Shown here in pieces: positions 1 to 5,032 of a DNA stretch of 5,032 nt. The first letter of the stretch is position 1; every line of letters starts with the position of its first letter. The DNA lies in the NCBI GenBank assembly GCA_937915955.1, contig CALGIB010000596.1:1-5032 (forward strand), written 5' to 3'. A model generated the notes under the pieces. The model was given only the letters and a program-made list of their open reading frames with translations. It did not search any database and had not been told where the DNA came from. Made by a program: the position numbers and the translations under genes. This stretch comes from an uncultured Pseudomonadota bacterium. Its GTDB lineage: Bacteria; Myxococcota_A; UBA796; CAJQPC01.

Positions 1-394
1 GGCCCTGCAGACAGCGCGACAGGGCCAGGCGGGCCTCGGCCTGCTGATCCGGGCCGCTGCTCTCGGCCCCCAGGCCCGCAGACAGGCGAGGTTGCTGACG
101 GCCCAGCAGCCGGCGAAGCAGGGTCCGCCGGCGCCAGGAGCGCGCCTTGTTCAGCCCGATGCGGAAGATCCAGCTCTTGAGCGTGCCCAGCTCCCGGTAG
201 CGCGCCGCGGTCTGGAACAGCGTGATGAAGCTCTCCTGGACCAGCTCCTCGGCCTGCTCGGGGGCCAGCGTGGGCTCGACCCGCAGCAGCAGCGAGCCGA
301 GGGGCCCGCCGTAGCGCCGGTGCAGCGGCCCCAGGCCGCCCGGATCGCCCTCGGACAGCCGACGCATGCACTCCTCGTCGGAGGAGCGGGACAT
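1..394 (-). CDS. ECF-type RNA polymerase sigma-70 factor, 3' part cut off by window edge
   Basis: I translated this frame by hand; it stays open from an ATG at 394 to the left edge (131 residues). The family directs RNA polymerase to a small regulon, often for envelope or stress responses. Region 2 fills residues 5-90: an opening DEECMRRLSEGD, then the region 2.2 core AEELVQESFITLF (48-60), then TLKSWIFRIGLNKARSWRRR (71-90), which corresponds to regions 2.3-2.4 that melt and read the -10 element. Residues 91-131 are the variable linker; region 4, which reads the -35 element, would start just beyond the window. The first ATG keeps the usual acidic lead-in but has no clear Shine-Dalgarno. An internal ATG at 367 (Met10) has GAGGAG three bases upstream and is an alternative start. 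The gene follows hflC by 59 bp in the same direction. No anti-sigma gene is in view. The family call is firm; the ECF subgroup and the target promoters cannot be read here. Confidence 0.85.
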   Translation of the reverse strand, partial: MSRSSDEECMRRLSEGDPGGLGPLHRRYGGPLGSLLLRVEPTLAPEQAEELVQESFITLFQTAARYRELGTLKSWIFRIGLNKARSWRRRTLLRRLLGRQQPRLSAGLGAESSGPDQQAEARLALSRCLQG

Positions 395-411
395 GGGGAG
401 GGGCTGGACCA

Positions 412-435
412 CGCTCCTAGAGTGCACCAGGAGCG
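412..435. repeat. Perfect 7-bp inverted repeat in the hflC-sigma gap
   Basis: The arms CGCTCCT (412-418) and AGGAGCG (429-435) are exact reverse complements around a 10-base loop that itself contains the palindrome GTGCAC (422-427). The repeat sits in the 59-bp gap between the hflC stop and the sigma-factor start. In minus-strand RNA it would form a GC-rich hairpin, but no run of U follows, so it is not a standard intrinsic terminator. It could slow transcription or protect the 3' end of the hflC message. As a dyad in DNA it could also be an operator for the sigma gene. The arms are seen directly; the role is not. Confidence 0.45.
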
Positions 436-453
436 CGGATCTTTCGCCCAGGC

Positions 454-1419
454 TCAGTCGCCGGCGTCCTCGAGGTAGTGCAGCAGCTCGCCCCGGGTGC
501 CGAGCACCAGGGTCGTGTTGCCGTCCACGGCGTGCTGGTAGGTCTCCATGGACTTCACGAAGGCGTAGAACTCGGGGTCGGCGTTGTAGGCCTGGGCGTA
601 GATGCGCGCGGCCTCGGCGTCGGCGTCGCCCCGGACCTCCTCGGTCTTGCGGAAGGCCTCGGAGGTGATGCGGGCCAGCTCCAGCTCTTTTTCGCCGTTG
701 ATGCGCGCGGCCTCGCCGATGCCCTCACTGCGAAACTGCTCGGCGATGCGCTTCCGCTCCGAGATCATCCGCGTGTAGACCTCGGCCTGCACCGCCTCGA
801 CGTAGTTGATGCGCTTGAACTTGAAGTCCAGGATCTCGATGCCCAGATCCGCGGTGCGCCCCTGGGCGGCCAGCAGCACCTCGGCGGCCAGCTCCTCGCG
901 GCCGTTGGCGACCTTGAAGTCGTCCGCCGCGTGGGCCTCCTCGCCGTCGACGTCGACGCGGACCTGCTGCTCCTCGTCGTCCACGGCGAAGTCCCGGGTC
1001 GAGGTGCGCACGACCTCGATCAGGTCGTGCCGGGCGATGACGTTGCGGGTCTCGCCGTCCAGGATGTCGTCCAGGCGGGACTGGGCGCCGCGCTCGTCGC
1101 GGAGGCGCTGGAAGAACAGCAGGGGGTCGGAGATGCGCCAGCGCGCGTAGGTGTCCACGAAGATGAAGCGCTTGTCGCGCGTCGGGAGCTGGTTCCGCTC
1201 GCCGTCCCACTCGCAGAAGCGGCGATCGAAGCGGTTGACCTCCTGCAGCAACGGCACCTTGAGCTTCAAGCCGGGGGTGACCACGGCCTCGCCCACGGGC
1301 TTGCCGAACTGGGTGACGACCACCTGCTCGGTCTCCTGCACGACGTACAAGGCGCTGTTGAGGCCCACCAGGCTCACCAGCAAGACGACCAGGCCGCCGA
1401 GCAGCGCTGCGCGCTTCAT
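454..1419 (-). CDS. hflC: HflC, SPFH/band 7 membrane subunit of the FtsH modulator complex
   Basis: HflC pairs with HflK to form a cage-like SPFH assembly around the membrane protease FtsH, influencing substrate access and membrane-protein quality control. The 321-residue length is close to the 334 of E. coli HflC. A single N-terminal transmembrane anchor spans about residues 4-26. The SPFH domain follows, starting with QETEQVVVTQFGKPVG (28-43) and TPGLKLKVPLLQEV (48-61). Residues 146-180 form a variable acidic segment. The C-terminal half has typical HflC signatures: ERKRIAEQFRSEGIGEAARI (221-240), RGDADAEAARIYAQAY (263-278) and DPEFYAFVKSMETYQ (281-295), within a long helical coiled-coil region. 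The ATG is supported by a strong GGAGGTGA and overlaps the hflK stop by 4 bp (ATGA), which implies coupled translation and balanced subunit levels. No frameshift or missing part is seen. FtsH itself is not in the window. Confidence 0.94.
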   Translation of the reverse strand: MKRAALLGGLVVLLVSLVGLNSALYVVQETEQVVVTQFGKPVGEAVVTPGLKLKVPLLQEVNRFDRRFCEWDGERNQLPTRDKRFIFVDTYARWRISDPLLFFQRLRDERGAQSRLDDILDGETRNVIARHDLIEVVRTSTRDFAVDDEEQQVRVDVDGEEAHAADDFKVANGREELAAEVLLAAQGRTADLGIEILDFKFKRINYVEAVQAEVYTRMISERKRIAEQFRSEGIGEAARINGEKELELARITSEAFRKTEEVRGDADAEAARIYAQAYNADPEFYAFVKSMETYQHAVDGNTTLVLGTRGELLHYLEDAGD

Positions 1420-2399
1420 CGGTCACCTCCCGAGAGGTCGAGCAGGGGCAGGACGCCAGCAGCGCCCTCGCTGATCAGCACCTTCTTCTCGGCCTTGGGG
1501 TACACCGAGGCCATCGTCTCCAGGTAGATGCGCTTTCGGGTGACCTCCGGGGCCTCGTTGTAGGCCAGCAGCAGCGCGTTGAAGCGCGCGGCCTCGCCCC
1601 GGGCCCGGTTCTTCCGCTCGACCGAGTAGCCCTCGGCCTGAGCCAGAGCCTCCTCGGCCTGACCGCGCGCGGCGGGGATGACCTTGTTGTAGGCCGTCTT
1701 CGCCTCGTTGATCAGGCGCTCGCGCTCCTGCTGGGCCTGGTTGACCTCGTCGAAGCTGGGCTTGACCTGGTCGGGCGGGTTCACGTTCTGCAGGACCACC
1801 TGCTCCACCTGGATGCCCGTCTCGTACTCGTCGCACATCGCCTGGAGCATGCGCTGGGCCTCGGCCTCGATCTCCTGGCGACCGATGGTCAGGACCTCGG
1901 TGACGCTGCGGTCGCCCACGATCTGCCGCATCACGGCCTCGTTCATGTCACGGAAGGTGCCGCGCACGTTCCGGACCTTGTACAGATACAGGTAGGGGTC
2001 CTTGACCCGGTACTGGGCGATCCACTCGACCTGGGCGACTTTCAGGTCCCCTGTGAGCATCACCAGCGCGCCGCTGAGGTCGGCCTTGCTGTACTCGGTG
2101 CGGACGTCGGCGTTCACCGTGCGGAAGCCGAACTCCTCCTTGAGCTGGCGCTGGGTGGGCACCTTGTCGACGGTCTCCAGCGGGCTGGGCAGCTTGAAGT
2201 TCAGGCCCGGCGGGACGATGCGGTCGAAGGCGCCGAAGCGCAGGATCACGCCCTCCTCCTCCGGCTCGATCTGGATGAAGGTCGTCGAGGCCAGGCCGGC
2301 GAGCAGCAGCACGCCGAAGAGACCGGCGAGGGGCTTCAGCCCCCGCTTGAGCTTCTCGGGGTCTGGAAACTCGAAGACGTCGCCGTTGGCATCGGACAT
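1416..2399 (-). CDS. hflK: HflK, SPFH/band 7 membrane subunit of the FtsH modulator complex
   Basis: HflK is the partner of HflC in the membrane-anchored SPFH complex that encloses FtsH. A short polar N-terminus (1-21) leads into one transmembrane helix at about 23-44, followed by the SPFH domain beginning EPEEEGVILRFGAFDRIVPP (45-64). The family's diagnostic block is nearly intact: NPPDQVKPSFDEVNQAQQER (207-226), then NEAKTAYNKVIPAARGQAEE (231-250), then RARGEAARFNALL (265-277). LETMASVYPKAEKKVLI (293-309) matches the usual closing strand. At 327 residues it is shorter than the 419 of E. coli HflK, mainly because the Gly/Pro-rich N-terminal extension is absent; the conserved core looks complete. 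Orientation is probably N-in, with the SPFH domain on the periplasmic side, by analogy with E. coli. The ATG at 2399 has AGGGGG four bases upstream, but that site lies within an inverted repeat. hflK follows the radical SAM gene by 25 bp and overlaps hflC by 4 bp, so co-transcription is likely. Confidence 0.94.
   Translation of the reverse strand: MSDANGDVFEFPDPEKLKRGLKPLAGLFGVLLLAGLASTTFIQIEPEEEGVILRFGAFDRIVPPGLNFKLPSPLETVDKVPTQRQLKEEFGFRTVNADVRTEYSKADLSGALVMLTGDLKVAQVEWIAQYRVKDPYLYLYKVRNVRGTFRDMNEAVMRQIVGDRSVTEVLTIGRQEIEAEAQRMLQAMCDEYETGIQVEQVVLQNVNPPDQVKPSFDEVNQAQQERERLINEAKTAYNKVIPAARGQAEEALAQAEGYSVERKNRARGEAARFNALLLAYNEAPEVTRKRIYLETMASVYPKAEKKVLISEGAAGVLPLLDLSGGDR
1420..1431 (-). promoter_or_regulatory. 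Strong ribosome-binding site for hflC inside the hflK 3' end
   Basis: Read on the minus strand, GGGAGGTGACCG directly precedes the hflC ATG, with six bases between GGAGG and the start codon. The same bases encode the last residues of HflK (Gly-Gly-Asp-Arg). With the ATGA stop/start overlap, this fixes the hflC start and argues for translational coupling of the two SPFH subunits. Confidence 0.8.
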
Positions 2400-2403
2400 G
2401 AGG

Positions 2404-2426
2404 CCCCCTGGTTGAGGGGGTCCCCT
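2404..2426 (-). promoter_or_regulatory. Inverted repeat covering the hflK ribosome-binding site
   Basis: In the 25-bp gap after the radical SAM gene, the minus strand reads AGGGGACCCCCT, then CAACC, then AGGGGG. The CCCCCT and AGGGGG arms (2415-2420 and 2404-2409) form a perfect 6-bp stem with a 5-base loop. The second arm is the only plausible Shine-Dalgarno for hflK. The same C-run could instead pair with the upstream AGGGG (about 2422-2426), but that hairpin would have almost no loop, so the downstream stem is the realistic one. No U-run follows, so it is a poor terminator. It may mask the hflK ribosome site and tie hflK translation to ribosomes leaving the upstream gene. This function is inferred. 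Confidence 0.4.
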
Positions 2427-3783
2427 ATACCGTCGCGGTGGGGTTGCCCTGCAATCGCTTGACGTGGGCTCGCAGCTTGTAGGCCGTCTGAGCGCCCGCC
2501 TGGATGCCCGCCACGGCGTACTGCAAGCCCCCGGGGTTCCAGAAGCGGCCCTCGATCAGGTCGGCGTCCTTGTCGATCAGGCCGGTCTCGACCGCCAGCT
2601 GGTGCAGGCGGCTGTGGGGGTAGATGCGGATGGGCTGCATCATCAGCAGCGTGAACATGCGGAAGTTGCCGCCGCAGTGGAGCTTGGCCTCGGCCACGAA
2701 CTTGAGCAGCTTGAACAGCGACCGCCAGTCCTCGCCCGGGGAGTTCAGGAAGAAGCTGTACTCGACGTCCAGGTCGTGCTTCTTGGCCGCCTGGTAGGTG
2801 TAGACCAGATCCTTGTAGCGGAAGTTCTTGTCCAGGTTCTTCAGCATGCGGTCGTCGACGTGGTCGGGCGAGAAGCTCAGCAGCCCGCAGCCCGCGCGCT
2901 TGAGCCAGATGAGCAGCTCGTCGGGCAGGGTGTTGGCCTTCTCGTTGAACCAGGCCGACCAGCGGATGTCGAGCTTGCGGTCCACGATCTCCTTGCAGAT
3001 CGCGATGCTGTGGCCCACCGGGATGTTGAAGATCTGGTCGCAGAAGAACATCTGGTTCACGCCGAAGTCCTCCTTGAGCTCCTGCATCTCGTCCACCACC
3101 GCCGAGACCGGCCGCTGCCGGACGGCGTTGCCTAGCAGGTAGGTGTCGCTGCAGTGGATGCAGTGCAGCGCGCAGCCGCGCTTGGACTGCAGGCCCACGG
3201 ACACGAAGCTGCTGTCCGTGTAGGGCTTGAAGTCCAGCAGGTCCTTTCGGTAGGGCTTGAGCGCCGCGAAGTCCAAGCCACCCGGCTGGCCGGTGTAGAC
3301 GGCCTGGCCCGAGGCGTCCCGGTGCCAGATGCCGCGCACGCTCTGGGGGGTCTCCAGGTTCTCGAGGAGCTCGGGAAAGCGCGCCTCACCCTCGCCCCAC
3401 ATGCCCAGATCCAGCTCGGGCAGCTTGCGCATGAAGACCTCGCTGTAGAGCGAGAACGCGGTACCGCCGGCGATGATCTTCGCCTCGGGGGCCTCGGCCC
3501 GGATGACGCGCACGCTGCGCTGCTGGGGCTCGAAGTCGTCGGTGTGCAGGCCAGGTGTGGCGACCTTGATGTTGCGCAGCGAGATGCCCACCACGTCGGG
3601 CTGGAAGGCGCGGACCTTGGCGCCGAGGATGGCGTAGGGGTCGGCCTGGTCGCGGTGCTGGTTCACGTCGAAGATCTCGACGACGTGGCCCTCGGGCAGG
3701 TGCGCGGCGAGGTAGCTCAACCCGATGGGGTAGACGAGCTCGAGGTCGAGGGCCGTGAAGGCCTGTACCAGCAGGATGCGCAT
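2425..3783 (-). CDS. B12-binding-type radical SAM enzyme, substrate unknown
   Basis: This 452-residue protein has the two-part layout of class B (cobalamin-dependent) radical SAM enzymes, which cleave S-adenosylmethionine at a 4Fe-4S cluster and often methylate unactivated carbons or remodel rings. Residues 1-145 form a Rossmann-like cobalamin-binding-type domain: the opening strand MRILLVQAF, YPIGLSYLAAHLP (18-30), QPDVVGISLRNIK (61-73), IIAGGTAFS (103-111) and MWGEGEARFPELLENL (128-143). The classic DxHxxG cobalamin-ligating motif is absent, as in many BchE-like members. The radical SAM domain follows, with cluster ligands C204, C208 and C211 in GCALHCIHC (CxxxCxxC), a barrel strand MFFCDQIFNIP (245-255), and the family's late motifs NSPGED (347-352) and RIYPHSRLHQLAVETGLI (386-403). 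There is no membrane helix, so it is presumably cytoplasmic. The ATG has CGGAG four bases upstream. It lies between a CAP-domain gene and hflK, 25 bp from the latter. The fold is firm; the reaction and true B12 use are not. Confidence 0.9.
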   Translation of the reverse strand: MRILLVQAFTALDLELVYPIGLSYLAAHLPEGHVVEIFDVNQHRDQADPYAILGAKVRAFQPDVVGISLRNIKVATPGLHTDDFEPQQRSVRVIRAEAPEAKIIAGGTAFSLYSEVFMRKLPELDLGMWGEGEARFPELLENLETPQSVRGIWHRDASGQAVYTGQPGGLDFAALKPYRKDLLDFKPYTDSSFVSVGLQSKRGCALHCIHCSDTYLLGNAVRQRPVSAVVDEMQELKEDFGVNQMFFCDQIFNIPVGHSIAICKEIVDRKLDIRWSAWFNEKANTLPDELLIWLKRAGCGLLSFSPDHVDDRMLKNLDKNFRYKDLVYTYQAAKKHDLDVEYSFFLNSPGEDWRSLFKLLKFVAEAKLHCGGNFRMFTLLMMQPIRIYPHSRLHQLAVETGLIDKDADLIEGRFWNPGGLQYAVAGIQAGAQTAYKLRAHVKRLQGNPTATV

Positions 3784-3787
3784 GGGG

Positions 3788-3792
3788 CTCCG
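3788..3792 (-). promoter_or_regulatory. Ribosome-binding site of the radical SAM gene
   Basis: CGGAG on the minus strand ends four bases before the ATG at 3783. It supports this start, which also matches the expected first strand of the cobalamin-type domain. The rest of the 54-bp gap upstream (3793-3837) shows only a weak GGCC/GGCC dyad and an AAGCTT palindrome; I see no clear promoter or terminator in it. The gene could therefore be co-transcribed with the CAP gene. Confidence 0.55.
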
Positions 3793-3837
3793 TATCGCCT
3801 CTGCATGGCCGATGAGGCCGCGAAGCTTGCGCCCGCG

Positions 3838-5032
3838 TCAGTGGTCGTAGGGCTCCTTCTTGACCGGGACGCCGCTCGGGAAGCTCAGCAGCTCCCAGGT
3901 CACGAACAGCCGCGGCTGCCGGTCCAGCACCGGCTCCAGCGCCACGCCGATGGACACGTGCGTGCAGTCCTCGCAGAGCAGGTTGGCCTTGTGGCCCGGG
4001 GACAGCTCGACCAGATCGTGCGCGTCCCGCCAGGTCAGGGCCGCCGCGACGTCCTCGTTGTGGTTGGCCCGAGGCCGGAAGCTGACCTGGGCCCGCTGCG
4101 CCACGCCCTGGGTCACGCCGGGGAGCACGTGCGCGACCCGGCCCTCGTTGGCCATCAGCGCGCTGTGCTCGCGCGCCAGGGGCTCGAAGGGGGTGTAGCG
4201 CTGCAGCTCGGGCAGGCCGTGTCGAGCGCGCAGCACCGAGAGCTCCTGGTACAGGCTCTCGGCGGCGTCCATGGGGTTCTGGGCCTCGGTGACGGGCTGG
4301 CCCAGGGGCACAAGCGTCGGCTCGTCCTGGTCCACGAGCAGGGTCCACAGCAGCAGGACGCTGCTGTCGCGCTCGGTGTTCCCCACCACCTCGAGGCGGT
4401 ACTCGCCGGGCACGTGCAGGCTGCTCAGCCAGTGCGCGACGGTGTCCGACAGCTCGAAGGCCTCCACGGGTCCGCTGGGCTGCGCGACGTAGAGCACCAG
4501 ACCCAGCTCCTCGGGGTGCTCGCCCAGGACCTCGACGGTGACCGGGACGCTGGCGTCCAGCTCCACCCGGCGCGGCATGGGATCCAGCAGCGCCGCCTTC
4601 GGGGCGATGCCGCCGATCCACAGGGTCTGACCGTCCGCGAAGCTGCGCCGGGCCAGGCCCAGATCCACCGGCTCGTCGGCGCTCAGCGCGTAGTCGACCA
4701 TCTCGACCGCCAGCGCCTCCGGGAAGGCGCCGCCGTTGAGCTCCTTGCCGAAGCGCGCGTGCCCCGGGTAGCCGGCTTGCCCCAGGGCCGAGGCGTTCGC
4801 GGCCGGGGTCAGCCGGAGCGAGGGCTGGCTGGCCTGCTGGATGAGCAGCTCGCAGGCGCGGGTCAGGCCCTCGTCCCAGGTCGCCGAGGGCACCCGCAGG
4901 CTGAGCTCCTGGGCAAGCTCCGAGGTCGGCTCGGGGTTCGGCCGGAAGCGCACCTGCTCGTTGTTTTCGGGCACGGCGACGGCGGGAGGCCGACAGGCCA
5001 GGGAGAGCAGCAGGCTAGCCAGCAAGTTCCAC
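3838..5032 (-). CDS. Exported CAP/SCP-domain protein, probable lipoprotein, N-terminus at or beyond window edge
   Basis: Numbering here is from a TTG at 5025 (395 residues). The frame stays open to the right edge, adding Trp-Asn before it, and no positively charged n-region is visible, so the real start is probably outside the window. Residues 2-10 are a hydrophobic export segment; C11 follows Ser-Leu-Ala, a loose rather than classic lipobox, so lipid anchoring is likely but unproven. Residues 35-150 form a region I do not recognise, and about 155-232 look like a beta-sandwich. Residues 252-382 are a CAP (SCP/PR-1-like) domain: AAESLYQELSVLRARHGLPE (254-273), a first helix with LAREHSALM, H299, E324, the hallmark SPGHKANLL (342-350), and the closing strands VSIGVALE and LFVTWELL. 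H299, E324 and H345 match the usual pocket residues, and C351 and C354 might form a disulfide. Bacterial CAP proteins act outside the cytoplasm with mostly unknown ligands. It ends 54 bp before the radical SAM gene. Confidence 0.84.
   Translation of the reverse strand, partial: WNLLASLLLSLACRPPAVAVPENNEQVRFRPNPEPTSELAQELSLRVPSATWDEGLTRACELLIQQASQPSLRLTPAANASALGQAGYPGHARFGKELNGGAFPEALAVEMVDYALSADEPVDLGLARRSFADGQTLWIGGIAPKAALLDPMPRRVELDASVPVTVEVLGEHPEELGLVLYVAQPSGPVEAFELSDTVAHWLSSLHVPGEYRLEVVGNTERDSSVLLLWTLLVDQDEPTLVPLGQPVTEAQNPMDAAESLYQELSVLRARHGLPELQRYTPFEPLAREHSALMANEGRVAHVLPGVTQGVAQRAQVSFRPRANHNEDVAAALTWRDAHDLVELSPGHKANLLCEDCTHVSIGVALEPVLDRQPRLFVTWELLSFPSGVPVKKEPYDH

Noticed and set aside
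92..478. A 128-codon plus-strand frame at the left end
   Set aside because: It lies opposite the sigma-factor frame, which has recognisable region 2 motifs; the plus-strand protein resembles nothing I know.
725..1426. A 233-codon minus-strand frame overlapping hflC
   Set aside because: It is an Arg/Gly/Ala-rich frame shadow of hflC; hflC has the strong ribosome-binding site and conserved motifs.
478..1527. A 349-codon open frame on the plus strand opposite hflC
   Set aside because: It is antisense to hflC and the hflK 3' end, is rich in Leu/Val/Gly/Asp/His with no domain, and arises because the GC-biased codons of hflC contain few stops on the opposite strand.
1686..2488. A repeated 13-base string TTGTAGGCCGTCT near 1686 and near 2476
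   Set aside because: Both copies are coding (Thr-Ala-Tyr with Asn/Lys contexts in HflK and the radical SAM protein) and reflect the same codons used by chance, with no flanking similarity.
2464..3135. A 223-codon plus-strand frame opposite the radical SAM gene
   Set aside because: It is low-complexity Val/Leu/Gln/His-rich protein with no family resemblance, lying fully within a well-supported gene on the other strand.
3784..3837. Possible terminator or promoter in the gap between the CAP and radical SAM genes
   Set aside because: It holds only a 4-bp GGCC dyad and an AAGCTT palindrome, with no U-run and no convincing -35/-10 pair.
3386..4621. A 411-codon minus-strand frame spanning the CAP gene, the gap and the radical SAM gene
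   Set aside because: It is almost entirely Arg/Ala/Gly/Pro, as expected for an out-of-frame reading of GC-rich coding DNA, and both genes it overlaps have clear domains.

Overview
The window comes from a GC-rich bacterial chromosome. All five recognisable genes lie on the minus strand, tightly packed with uniform GC-biased codon use. HflK/HflC proteins, a probable lipoprotein or otherwise exported CAP-domain protein, a cobalamin-type radical SAM enzyme and an ECF sigma factor together suggest a Gram-negative organism. The CAP protein's layout and the base composition would suit Myxococcota or a related deltaproteobacterial lineage, but this is inferred from composition and protein style; no marker gene fixes it.

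In transcription order (right to left): (1) an exported CAP/SCP-domain protein, about 3838-5032, whose true start probably lies past the right edge; (2) a 54-bp gap, then a 452-residue radical SAM enzyme with an N-terminal cobalamin-binding-type domain, 2425-3783; (3) a 25-bp gap containing a GC-rich inverted repeat over the ribosome-binding site, then hflK, 1416-2399; (4) hflC, 454-1419, coupled to hflK by a 4-bp ATGA overlap; (5) a 59-bp gap containing a perfect 7-bp inverted repeat, then the first 131 codons of an ECF sigma-70 factor, 1-394, cut by the left edge just before region 4. No tRNA, rRNA, CRISPR array, mobile element or long intergenic region is visible, and no plus-strand frame looks like a real gene.

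HflK and HflC form the well-known membrane-anchored SPFH complex that surrounds and modulates the FtsH protease. The novel element is the company they keep: a B12-type radical SAM enzyme is immediately upstream, probably in the same transcript, and an ECF sigma factor is immediately downstream. A working idea, which is inference only, is an envelope-maintenance locus in which the radical SAM enzyme modifies a membrane lipid or cell-surface molecule. None of the genes shows the substrate. The two inverted repeats are the best candidates for local control: one at the hflK start and one between hflC and the sigma gene.
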